Assembly (NCBI RefSeq): GCF_010731795.1
Contig: NZ_AP022591.1
Span: forward strand, 744,001-808,000
Reading direction: 5' to 3'
Source of the DNA: Mycolicibacterium celeriflavum
GTDB taxonomy: Bacteria; Actinomycetota; Actinomycetes; Mycobacteriales; Mycobacteriaceae
Length of the DNA: 64,000 nt
The position numbers and the translations under genes were made by a program. Shown in pieces: positions 18,646-28,201 of the stretch (within the stretch, counting starts at the first letter, position 1; each line of letters opens with the position of its first letter). The notes below the pieces were generated by a model that saw only the letters and a list, made by a program, of their open reading frames with translations, was not told the origin of the DNA and made no database searches.

Positions 18646-19722
18646 ATGGCTATTCGTGTGGCGCTCGTCGGGACCGGCAACTGCGGCGGCCTCGCGCTGA
18701 AGCAACTCGTCAACGACGCGCGGTTCGACCTGACCGGGGTGTGGGTCTCATCGGATGCCAAGGTCGGTAAGGACGCCGGCGAGTTGGCCGGTTTGAGCGT
18801 GAGCACCGGTGTCACCGCGATCAACGACCTCGACGCGATCATCGCTGACAAGCCGGACTGCGTCGTGTACTGCGCGATGGGCGACACCCGATTGCCCGAT
18901 GCGATGGCCGACGTGCGCAAGATCCTCGCAGCGGGCATCGACGTCGTGGGATCCGGTCTCGGCGTGTTGCAGTATCCGTGGGGAGTGATCCCGGACAAGT
19001 ACATCCAGCGGGTGGAAGACGCTGCGCGAGAGGGTGATTCGACAGTCTTCATGACCGGTGTCGATCCGGGGTTCGTCACCGACCTGCTGCCGTTCGCGCT
19101 GGCCGGAACGTGTCAGAGCATCGAGCAGATTCGCACCATGGAGATCGCCGATTACGCGACCTACGACGGCGCGACGGTGATGTTCGACGTGATGGGTTTC
19201 GGTAACGAGATCGGCGACCTGCCGATGCTCTACCAGCCGGGTGTGCTGAGCATCGCCTGGGGCACGGCCATCCGTCAGCTCGCGGCCGGCCTGGGCATCG
19301 AGGTGGACGAGATCCGCGACGCCGTCGAACAGGAACCCGCTCCCGAAGACTTCGAGGTCGCGGTCGGCACCATCAAGAAGGGCACCGTCGCGGCGGTCCG
19401 TTTCCAGATCGAGGGCATGGTCAAGGGCAGGCCGGTGATCGTCGTCGAGCACGTCACCCGACTGCGGGAAGACCTGCGACCGGATTGGGCCCAGCCCGCG
19501 CAGCCCGGCGGGTCGTACCGCGTCGAGATCATCGGCGAACCGTCCTACGCCATGGACATCTGCCCGACGAGCCGCAACGGCGACCACAACTACGCCGCCA
19601 TCCTGGCCGCGGCGGGCCGGATCGTGAACGCCATCCCCGACGTGGTCGCGGCCCCGCCGGGTATCCGGACCACCCTCGACATGCCGCTCGTCACCGGGAA
19701 GGGCCTGTACGCGGGTCAGTAG
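18646..19722 (+). CDS. NAD(P)H-dependent amine dehydrogenase/dihydrodipicolinate-reductase-like protein
   Basis: A 358-residue protein with an N-terminal Rossmann fold (RVALVGTGNCGGLALKQL) and a middle GVDPGFVTDLLPF motif, as in DapB-fold dehydrogenases common in mycobacteria. It probably uses NAD(P)H on an imine or keto substrate; the true substrate is unknown. No signal peptide. It is transcribed away from the SDR gene across a KstR-type operator, so I infer expression during sterol use. A 149-bp gap with no clear terminator follows before the HAD gene. Confidence 0.8.
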   Translation: MAIRVALVGTGNCGGLALKQLVNDARFDLTGVWVSSDAKVGKDAGELAGLSVSTGVTAINDLDAIIADKPDCVVYCAMGDTRLPDAMADVRKILAAGIDVVGSGLGVLQYPWGVIPDKYIQRVEDAAREGDSTVFMTGVDPGFVTDLLPFALAGTCQSIEQIRTMEIADYATYDGATVMFDVMGFGNEIGDLPMLYQPGVLSIAWGTAIRQLAAGLGIEVDEIRDAVEQEPAPEDFEVAVGTIKKGTVAAVRFQIEGMVKGRPVIVVEHVTRLREDLRPDWAQPAQPGGSYRVEIIGEPSYAMDICPTSRNGDHNYAAILAAAGRIVNAIPDVVAAPPGIRTTLDMPLVTGKGLYAGQ

Positions 19723-19871
19723 CATCACGAGTCACACCCTTCGACGATCGGCAGAACAGTTGCGATAAGGGTCCTGTAAACCGTCGATCGGTGTGACCCA
19801 TGGGAGCGTCGACCCGGTCCGGGGCTGTCATCCAAGGGCTGAAACCGCCGGTGGTTAGGCTGGACCGCGCC

Positions 19872-20639
19872 ATGCATGCGCAAACCGCAGCACCCGACCC
19901 GATCGCCGAGATCGCCGCGAGTCCAGCCGGGCCAGACGTGGGCGCGTTCTTCGATCTCGACGGCACGCTCGTCGACGGCTTCACCGCGACCGCGCACGCG
20001 GCCGACCGCATCCGGCGCAGGCAGGCTCGCATCGGCGAAGTGCTCGGCGTCGTCGAGGCGTCGGTGCGTTACCGGCTGGGCCGCATGCAGTTCGAGCGGC
20101 TTCTGACCCGCGCGGCGGGCTACCTGCGCGGCGAGTCGCTGGCTGAACTCGATGAACTCGGCGAGCGGCTGTTCATCGAGCGGATCGCGGCGCGCGTGTT
20201 CCCTTACATGCACGAGATCGTCCAAGCACACCAGCAACGCGGACACACGGTCGTGCTCAGCAGTTCGGCGCTGACCATCCACGCTGAACCGGTCGCCCGG
20301 TTCACCGGAATCGATCACGTACTGTGCAACCATTTCGAGCTCGACGAGGCCGGACGGCTCACCGGCCGGATCGCCAAGCCGGTCATCTGGGGACGCAACA
20401 AGTCCAGCGCGGTGCAGGCCTTCTGTGAGACCAATGACGTTGCATTGCAACGCAGTTACTTCTACGCCGACGGCGATGAGGATGCGGCGTTGATGGCCCT
20501 GGTCGGCAATCCGCGCCCGGTGAACCCACGCCCCGGCCTCGCCACGATGGCCGCCGAGAACGGTTGGCCGGTGCTGCGCGTCGAGGGTTCGGGCGACCGC
20601 AGGCGGGTGTCGCTTCGAAGGCTGATCGGATACGACTGA
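19872..20639 (+). CDS. HAD-IB family phosphatase
   Basis: A 255-residue protein of the HAD-IB subfamily. Motif I is AFFDLDGTLVDG (Asp28 and Asp30), motif II includes VVLSSSALTIH, and motif III/IV is YFYADGDEDAALMALVG. Related mycobacterial HAD-IB domains are often linked to glycerolipid acyltransferases, so a phospholipid or lysophosphatidate phosphatase role is possible; phosphoserine phosphatase-like activity is the alternative. The ATG at 19872 is chosen because the preceding 24 in-frame codons look non-coding. Followed after 17 bp by the VOC gene. Confidence 0.85.
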   Translation: MHAQTAAPDPIAEIAASPAGPDVGAFFDLDGTLVDGFTATAHAADRIRRRQARIGEVLGVVEASVRYRLGRMQFERLLTRAAGYLRGESLAELDELGERLFIERIAARVFPYMHEIVQAHQQRGHTVVLSSSALTIHAEPVARFTGIDHVLCNHFELDEAGRLTGRIAKPVIWGRNKSSAVQAFCETNDVALQRSYFYADGDEDAALMALVGNPRPVNPRPGLATMAAENGWPVLRVEGSGDRRRVSLRRLIGYD

Positions 20640-20656
20640 CCCGTCGAGGAGCAAGC

Positions 20657-21013
20657 GTGCCAAGCAAATTCAACGACATCGCCGCCGTCGTCGCCACCAG
20701 TGACTATCCCGCCGCGCGTTCCTGGTACAGCCGAATCATGGGGCGCGGACCGGATCTCGAGCCGATCGAAGGCGTCGCCGAGTGGCAGATCACTGCGACA
20801 GCGTGGCTGCAACTCATCACGGATGCCGAGCGGGCCGGCAGGTCGGCGGTGCGCATCGGGGTCGACGACCTGACGGGGGTGGTCGCGGAGTTGGCCGGGG
20901 CAGGCATCGCGGCGGGCGAACCCGTCGACATCGCGGGCATGGTGAGGGTCGTCGACATCACCGATCCCGACGGCAACGAGGTGTCCTTCGTCGCCGACCT
21001 GCCGCCCGAATAA
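20657..21013 (+). CDS. Glyoxalase/VOC-superfamily protein
   Basis: A 118-residue single-domain VOC protein starting at GTG 20657 behind a GAGGAG ribosome site. It shows the paired beta-alpha-beta pattern with SDYPAARSWYSRIMG in the first half and VVDITDPDGNEVSFV in the second, the usual VOC ending. Some members bind metals for dioxygenase or glyoxalase chemistry. The first metal ligand is not obvious here, so it may be non-catalytic. Likely co-transcribed with the HAD gene. Confidence 0.8.
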   Translation: MPSKFNDIAAVVATSDYPAARSWYSRIMGRGPDLEPIEGVAEWQITATAWLQLITDAERAGRSAVRIGVDDLTGVVAELAGAGIAAGEPVDIAGMVRVVDITDPDGNEVSFVADLPPE

Positions 21014-21055
21014 TCCCAACCCCTACTGGCCCTGAGACCGGCCTGGCGGCTAAAC

Positions 21056-21069
21056 TAGAACACGTTTCA
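21056..21069. promoter_or_regulatory. KstR-type operator upstream of nitronate monooxygenase gene
   Basis: TAGAACACGTTTCA matches tnnAACnnGTTnnA at every fixed position. It ends 28 bp before ATG 21098, where a repressor would block transcription. Flanking bases (TAGAAC then CAATTTG) resemble those of the site at 18601, suggesting the same regulator. Confidence 0.7.
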
Positions 21070-21097
21070 ATTTGTGGCGGCCCACCAAGGAGCAGGC

Positions 21098-22231
21098 ATG
21101 CGCACCCCCATCTGTGACGACCTCGGCATCGAGTACCCGATCTTCGCGTTCACCCACTGCCGCGACGTGGTCGTCGCCGTGAGCAAGGCCGGCGGCTTCG
21201 GCGTGCTCGGGGCCGTCGGCTATACCCCCGAGCAACTCGAGATCGAGCTGAAGTGGATCGACGAGAACATCGGTGACCACTCGTACGGCGTCGACATCGT
21301 GATCCCCAACAAGTACGAGGGCATGGATGCGGCCGACCTGTCGCCCGAGGTGCTCAAGAAGACGCTGAACGATCTGGTGCCGCAGGAGCACATCGACTTC
21401 GCCAAGAAGGTCCTCGCCGATCACGGCGTGCCGGTCGAGCACAGCGACGACGACGCGTTGCAACTGCTCGGCTGGACCGAGGCGACCGCAACCCCGCAGG
21501 TCGAGGTCGCGCTGCAGCATCCGAAGTGCACGCTGATCGCAAACGCGTTGGGCACTCCGCCCGCCGAGATGATCAAGCACATCCACGACGAGGGTCGCAA
21601 GGTCGCCGCGCTGTGCGGATCGCCGTCGCAGGCCCGCAAGCACGCCGACGCCGGCGTGGACATCGTCATCGCCCAGGGCGGCGAGGCCGGCGGCCACTGC
21701 GGTGAGATCGGTTCGATCGTGCTGTGGCCGCAAGTCGTCAAGGAGGTCGCGCCGGTGCCCGTGCTGGCGGCCGGCGGAATCGGCAGCGGCGAGCAGATCG
21801 CCGCCGCGCTTGCGCTCGGCGCACAAGGCGCCTGGACCGGATCCCAGTGGGTGATGGTCGAGGAGTCGGAGAACAGCCCGGTGCAGCACGCCGCCTACGT
21901 CAAGGCCACCAGCCGCGACACCGTGCGCAGCCGGTCGTTCACCGGCAAGCCCGCGCGGATGCTGCGCAACGACTGGACCGAGGCGTGGGAGGACCCGAAC
22001 AACCCCAAACCCCTCGGGATGCCGCTGCAGTACATGGTGTCGGGCATGGCGGTCGCCGCCACCCACAAGTACCCGAACGAGTCCGTCGACGTGGCGTTCA
22101 ACCCGATCGGTCAGGTCGTCGGCCAGTTCACCAAGGTCGAGAAGACCTCGACGGTGATCGAGCGCTGGGTGCAGGAGTACCTCGAGGCCACCGGCCGGCT
22201 CGAAGCGATCAACGAGGCCGCTTCCGTTTGA
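21098..22231 (+). CDS. Nitronate monooxygenase/2-nitropropane-dioxygenase-type flavoprotein
   Basis: A 377-residue TIM-barrel FMN protein of the NPD family. It opens MRTPICDDLGIEYPIFAF, has QGGEAGGHCGEIG in the middle (the region holding the catalytic His in nitronate monooxygenases) and PVLAAGGIGSGEQIAAALALGA as phosphate-binding loop. ATG 21098 is preferred to an upstream in-frame start because the KstR-type site lies close before it. Several mycobacterial homologues belong to steroid-catabolic regulons and may act as reductases rather than nitronate oxidases. A sterol-related role is inferred from the operator. Confidence 0.9.
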   Translation: MRTPICDDLGIEYPIFAFTHCRDVVVAVSKAGGFGVLGAVGYTPEQLEIELKWIDENIGDHSYGVDIVIPNKYEGMDAADLSPEVLKKTLNDLVPQEHIDFAKKVLADHGVPVEHSDDDALQLLGWTEATATPQVEVALQHPKCTLIANALGTPPAEMIKHIHDEGRKVAALCGSPSQARKHADAGVDIVIAQGGEAGGHCGEIGSIVLWPQVVKEVAPVPVLAAGGIGSGEQIAAALALGAQGAWTGSQWVMVEESENSPVQHAAYVKATSRDTVRSRSFTGKPARMLRNDWTEAWEDPNNPKPLGMPLQYMVSGMAVAATHKYPNESVDVAFNPIGQVVGQFTKVEKTSTVIERWVQEYLEATGRLEAINEAASV

Positions 22232-22287
22232 TTCGCGGCTCGGCCGCGGAGGTCTGATTCTCGGCTCGGCCGCGGCCGCCTGATTCG
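22229..22287. repeat. 26-bp tandem repeat, about 2.2 copies
   Basis: TGATTC recurs at 22229, 22255 and 22281. The first two copies share TGATTC then CGGCTCGGCCGCGG and differ at a few positions. The first copy includes the stop codon of the nitronate monooxygenase gene. GC-rich palindromic cores (CGGCCG) could also slow transcription. Confidence 0.6.
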
Positions 22288-22347
22288 CCTGCACTGCCGT
22301 CGGCGTTTCGAGAGCCGGCGTTCATGGTGGCGTGGTACGCCGTACCC

Positions 22348-22707
22348 ATGACGCATATCAGACGGTGGGGCGCGGTCTACATCCTTCTACTGCTGTTCGT
22401 CGGGTCCTGGGCCGGCCAGTTCGTCACGCAGCTGGCCGAGTTCACCAGTACCCAGCAGCAGCACGGCCAGCCCTTCCAGTGGGGCGAATACCTGCACCAG
22501 TTCTTCGCCAGCACTTTCGAGAACTGGCAGAGCGAGTGGCTGCAACTGATCTTCCAGGCGATCCTGTTGCTCGGGGCCAAGCACTGGCTGTTCAAGGTCG
22601 ACGCCGAAGACCTCGAGCGCATCGAGGCCAAGATCGACGACATCAAGGACCGGCTGGGCCTGCCGACTCCCCCGCCCGGCCAAGAAGACCCCTCAAGCCC
22701 AGGCTGA
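22348..22707 (+). CDS. DUF6766-like small membrane protein
   Basis: A 119-residue protein from ATG 22348. An N-terminal membrane helix (VYILLLLFVGSWAGQFV) is followed by a polar stretch, TFENWQSEWLQ, and a second hydrophobic helix (LIFQAILLLGAKHWL), then a charged tail DLERIEAKIDDIKDRL and a proline-rich end. The FENWxSEWLQ motif and layout match the DUF6766 family. Function unknown. An in-frame ATG at 22324 is possible but adds nothing conserved. Confidence 0.7.
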   Translation: MTHIRRWGAVYILLLLFVGSWAGQFVTQLAEFTSTQQQHGQPFQWGEYLHQFFASTFENWQSEWLQLIFQAILLLGAKHWLFKVDAEDLERIEAKIDDIKDRLGLPTPPPGQEDPSSPG

Positions 22708-22708
22708 T

Positions 22709-22763
22709 GAACGTTCATCACCGCTCGAAGATCCGCCGATTATTCGAGCGGTAATGAACGTTC
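22709..22763. terminator. 21-bp inverted repeat, hairpin between DUF6766 and TetR genes
   Basis: The arm at 22709-22729 is the reverse complement of 22743-22763 at 20 of 21 positions, with a 13-nt loop. Each arm also contains GAACGTTC, itself a palindrome. It follows the DUF6766 stop by two bases, so a terminator is the simplest reading. There is no T-tract, and an operator or cruciform role cannot be excluded. Confidence 0.6.
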
Positions 22764-22794
22764 GCGGAGGTCTACTAGCCTGCGGTCCGCCGAT

Positions 22795-22814
22795 TATGTA
22801 AGGTGACATACATA
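22795..22814. promoter_or_regulatory. Candidate TetR operator TATGTA-N8-TACATA
   Basis: Outer arms TATGTA (22795-22800) and TACATA (22809-22814) form a palindrome 27 bp before the TetR start at 22842. The size and symmetry fit a TetR operator and suggest autoregulation of the TetR/molybdoenzyme operon. Confidence 0.5.
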
Positions 22815-22841
22815 GTTCTGTCGAATGGAGGACATCGGCGC

Positions 22842-23419
22842 ATGGCCAGTCATCGTGAGCGGATGGTCGCCTCCGCGGCGGTGCTGATCCGCGAACGCGG
22901 CGCGCACCCGACGGCGATCGCCGACGTACTCGCACACAGTGGTGCGCCTCGGGGTTCGGCCTATCACTACTTCCCCGGTGGGCGCACCCAATTGCTCTGC
23001 GAGGCTGTCGATTTCGCGGGAGCGTATGTCGCTTCGCAAATCGAGGAGGCGGACAGCGGCGTCGATGCGCTCGACGCGTTGGTGCTCGGTTTCCGAAAGC
23101 AGCTCATCGACAGCGAGTTTCGCGCCGGATGTCCGGTCGTCGCGGTGGCCGTCGAATCCGGTGCCAAGGGTGATCAACTCGCGCCGGTGGTCGAGCGGGC
23201 CGCGGCCGCGTTCGCCCGGTGGAACACGCTGATCGCCGACCGGCTGACAGCCGACGGCATCGCCACCGACCGCGCCGAGGAACTGGCGGCGCTGGTCTTG
23301 ACCGCCGTCGAGGGCGCCATCGTCGTCGCCCGAGCGTCCCGCGACGTGAAGCCACTCGACCTCGTGCACCGCCAACTTCGGGCGCTTCTCGAGACCGCGA
23401 CGGAAAGTGAGGCCGAGCG

Positions 23420-23423
<4 letters not shown>
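22842..23423 (+). CDS. TetR/AcrR family regulator
   Basis: A 193-residue TetR protein. The N-terminal helix-turn-helix is ASAAVLIRERGAHPTAIADVL followed by SGAPRGSAYHYFPGGRTQL (recognition helix). The rest is the ligand-binding helical domain, with an FRAGCPVVAVAVE segment. ATG 22842 is chosen; an in-frame start at 22803 would overlap the operator. The gene overlaps the molybdoenzyme start by 4 nt (ATGA), so they are translationally coupled. The pair resembles M. tuberculosis Rv0196-Rv0197. Confidence 0.9.
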
Positions 23424-25666
<2,243 letters not shown>

Positions 25667-25700
25667 CCGGTCTCGCCACGCGCGACCAACGGCACCGAAA

Positions 25701-26252
25701 TCACTCATGCAGCAGTCGCTGCGTGGCCAGTTCCACGACTTCGCGTCTGCTGAGTTCGCCGTGGTCGGCAGCGATGAAGCGGCTTCCGATCGCCAAGGAG
25801 AACGCCAGCATGGCCCGGGCTTCGACGTCGTGGGCGTCGTCGACGAAGGTGCCGATGAGAGCGCGCAGATACTCCATCCGACGGTTGTCGACACGGCGCA
25901 GCCGCCTGGCGACCGTCCGATCGCGGCGGGCCCAGTCACGCACCGCCAGGTCGACCGGAAGTAGCTCCTTGGAGAACGTGAGCAAGCCGGCCTTGCGAAC
26001 CTTGGCGCTGGCGTCTCCGCCCTCGGTTTCCACCCGGTCGAGCACGTCGTCGGTGCTTCGGCGCTCCCACGATTCCAGCAGGGCGCCGAGGAAAGCCTGC
26101 CGGTTGGCGAAATGCCAGTAGAAGCCGCCGCGGGTGACGCCCAACGCTTTCGCCAGCAGGTCCACCCGCACCGCGTCGGGTCCACCCGCTGCCAGCGCCT
26201 TCAGCCCAGCGTCGATCCACACGGCCCGCGGTGTCCGGGTCTGAGCGACCAT
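25701..26252 (-). CDS. TetR/AcrR family regulator
   Basis: A 183-residue TetR protein. Helix-turn-helix: AGLKALAAGGPDAVRVDLLA then LGVTRGGFYWHFANRQAFL. The C-terminal region is helical and ends in VVELATQRLLHE. It is divergent from the DUF2867 gene with 60 bp between start codons, and a CATACA-N4-TGTATG palindrome lies at the far side. It converges with the molybdoenzyme gene. Probable repressor of the DUF2867 pair; ligand unknown. Confidence 0.9.
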   Translation of the reverse strand: MVAQTRTPRAVWIDAGLKALAAGGPDAVRVDLLAKALGVTRGGFYWHFANRQAFLGALLESWERRSTDDVLDRVETEGGDASAKVRKAGLLTFSKELLPVDLAVRDWARRDRTVARRLRRVDNRRMEYLRALIGTFVDDAHDVEARAMLAFSLAIGSRFIAADHGELSRREVVELATQRLLHE

Positions 26253-26299
26253 CGTTTTCCCCTATGTGCTTACAGCCTTGACGCCACCTAGAATTCAAG

Positions 26300-26315
26300 C
26301 ATACAGTGATGTATG
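26300..26315. promoter_or_regulatory. Candidate TetR operator CATACA-N4-TGTATG overlapping a start codon
   Basis: A perfect 6+6 palindrome. Its right half includes the ATG (26313) of the DUF2867 gene, so bound repressor would cover the translation start. The neighbouring TetR gene (start 26252) is the obvious candidate to bind it. Confidence 0.55.
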
Positions 26316-26933
26316 TTTGGTGGTGAGCGACTCGACAACACAGCGCACGTCCGCCGGCCTTGGCGGATCCACGAATTCACCGAGGATTTCCGGGTTCTCG
26401 ATGTCTGGGCGCTGCCGACGCCGGGCGGACGCGACGATTTCGGTGAACTGGTGGAGCTATGGCGCACATTCGATCCGGGCAGGAACTCTCCCATCGTGCG
26501 CGCTTTGTTCACCATCCGATGGTCGATCGGCAAGATGTTCGGGCTCGACACACCGGAGGCCGGATTGGGCGGACGCGTCCAGGCGCTGCGAGACAGACTC
26601 ACCGCCGACTTACGAGACACCGCAACGCAACTGGCGACCTCTGACGCTCACTTTCAGCCGGTGTACATCACCGACGAGGAGTTCGCGATGGAGATCGCCA
26701 ATCACACTGTCCACGGGGTGCTGCATGTCGGCTGGGTCGCCGACGTGCATGGCACACACCGCGGCCAGATGGCTGTTCTGGTCCGGCCCAATGGCGTGAT
26801 GGGCCGGATGTACCTCGTAGCGATCGCGCCGTTCCGCCATCTGATCGTCTATCCGCTGATGCTGCGCGACATCGGCCGCCTATGGCAAGGCCGGTCGAGT
26901 GCAACGCGACAACCCGAGAGCAGGCCCCGATGA
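26313..26933 (+). CDS. DUF2867 family protein
   Basis: A 206-residue protein with the DUF2867 pattern: WRIHEFTEDFRVLDVWALPTPGG early, LFTIRWSIGKMFGLD in the middle, and a C-terminal hydrophobic RHLIVYPLMLRDIGRLW. The family is widespread and often annotated as SRPBCC-like; its function is unknown. Little 5' leader is possible because the TetR operator abuts the ATG. It overlaps the next gene by 4 nt (ATGA). Confidence 0.8.
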   Translation: MFGGERLDNTAHVRRPWRIHEFTEDFRVLDVWALPTPGGRDDFGELVELWRTFDPGRNSPIVRALFTIRWSIGKMFGLDTPEAGLGGRVQALRDRLTADLRDTATQLATSDAHFQPVYITDEEFAMEIANHTVHGVLHVGWVADVHGTHRGQMAVLVRPNGVMGRMYLVAIAPFRHLIVYPLMLRDIGRLWQGRSSATRQPESRPR

Positions 26934-27409
26934 CCAACACAGAAGCCACGGCCAACCGGGTCCGGCAGATCCCCGCGGTAGATCTATCCCGGACACCGAG
27001 CATGCTCGGCCGGATCGACTATGTGGACGCGTTCGAGGTCGACGTCCGTCGGCCGGGCGACTGCGGCGCCGAAGAGTGGATGCGGACGATATTGGAGGGC
27101 GCTCCACTGAGCATGCGAGCCCGACTGCTCTCGGCATGGTCGGCGATCGGACTCAAGCTGCGGCTGCCGGGATCCGACCGCTCCATACTCGGGTGGGACA
27201 TCCGCGCGGGCGACGACGATTTCGTGCTGCTCGGTGCACCCTCGCGAATCGGAATGCCCGGCGAACTGTTGTTGCGCCGCAAGGAAGGCGGCTTGCTATT
27301 TCAAACGTTCGTGCGTCATGACAACTCGATCGTCCGCGCGCTGTGGGCGAGGATCGAGGCGTCGCACGTGAAAACTGTGCGCTCGCTTCTGGCTCGAGTC
27401 TGCGGCTAG
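26930..27409 (+). CDS. Conserved hypothetical protein coupled to DUF2867
   Basis: A 159-residue protein starting at ATG 26930 inside the stop of the DUF2867 gene, implying translational coupling. Features: RIDYVDAFEVDV near the start, then LGWDIRAGDDDFVLLGAPSR and LLRRKEGGLLFQTFVRHDN, which form a beta-rich, SRPBCC/DUF2867-like core. I cannot name a function. It converges with the proline-rich secreted gene, and their ends overlap by 4 nt. Confidence 0.7.
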   Translation: MTNTEATANRVRQIPAVDLSRTPSMLGRIDYVDAFEVDVRRPGDCGAEEWMRTILEGAPLSMRARLLSAWSAIGLKLRLPGSDRSILGWDIRAGDDDFVLLGAPSRIGMPGELLLRRKEGGLLFQTFVRHDNSIVRALWARIEASHVKTVRSLLARVCG

Positions 27410-27951
27410 GGAGCCGGCGGCGCGGGCGCCGGCGCCGGTGGCGCGGGCGAAACGGGTGCGGGCGGTGGAGGCGCCGGCAGCCACGGCAGCGCGGGAGCGG
27501 GCGGCGGGCCCGCGGGTCCGGCCGGTGAGATCGGCACGTTGGGCCCCGGTGCCTGCTCCGGAGAGGGCGTGTTCAGGGGGCGTTGCGCGAGACCCATGAT
27601 CAACGCTTCCTTGCCGCTGATCTCCTGGCTCTGCACGGCGTGCCAGAGATCCTTGAGATAGCTGACCTTCGGGCGCTGGTTGGGCTTCATGCTCGGGTCC
27701 AAGGTGGTTCCCGGCGGGAGCGCCTCCGGACTCGGGAGGTGCGAAACACCTTCGGTGGGTGGCGCTGGCGGAGCATCACCGGGCGCAGGGGCCGGAGCAG
27801 CGGCCGCCACCACGGATGCGCTGCCCGCAGGCGGCGGTGGCGGCGGCGCGGGCGTTGCGGGATCGGCGAAGGCCTGCGGCGCGCCGAACAGCGCCGCGGC
27901 GATCCCCGCGCCCAGCAACGACAGCTTCTTCGGGTCGATCACGATCCTCAC
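27406..27951 (-). CDS. Secreted proline-rich protein with RpfA-like C-terminal motif
   Basis: About 181 residues from GTG 27951, which follows an AAGGGGG ribosome-like stretch. A short basic N-terminus and hydrophobic LSLLGAGIAAALFG then AFADP form a signal peptide. Proline/alanine-rich blocks flank one ordered segment: YLKDLWHAVQSQEISGKEAL, near residue 105. That segment resembles the extreme C-terminus of resuscitation-promoting factor RpfA (YTKKLWQAIRAQ...). No lysozyme-like Rpf domain is present. Likely a cell-wall protein; function unknown. Confidence 0.7.
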   Translation of the reverse strand: MRIVIDPKKLSLLGAGIAAALFGAPQAFADPATPAPPPPPPAGSASVVAAAAPAPAPGDAPPAPPTEGVSHLPSPEALPPGTTLDPSMKPNQRPKVSYLKDLWHAVQSQEISGKEALIMGLAQRPLNTPSPEQAPGPNVPISPAGPAGPPPAPALPWLPAPPPPAPVSPAPPAPAPAPPAP

Positions 27952-28083
27952 CAGGGCCCCCTTTCCGGGTGACCGTCGCACGACGGCACTGGCGCGTCGA
28001 CGGCGTCACTGTTGCTTCGAAGAGTGTCGCAGAATTGTTACACCTGTGCCCGTTGAGTCGAGACGGTCAATATCCGCACCTTG

Positions 28084-28097
28084 CGGAACACGTTTCA
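28084..28097. promoter_or_regulatory. Near-consensus KstR-type site upstream of CYP125
   Basis: CGGAACACGTTTCA keeps AACnnGTT and the 3' A of tnnAACnnGTTnnA but has C in place of the first T. It lies 105 bp before the CYP125 start. One mismatch makes the call tentative; the adjoining gene type supports it. Confidence 0.45.
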
Positions 28098-28201
28098 CTT
28101 CGCTTTCCGGCGGACTTTCGCCGAACCCGCCTCACCCTTCCCCAACTGTGGTGTAGCAATGCGATAGGGGAACTAGACCACGTCATGTGAGGAAAGCATC
28201 G

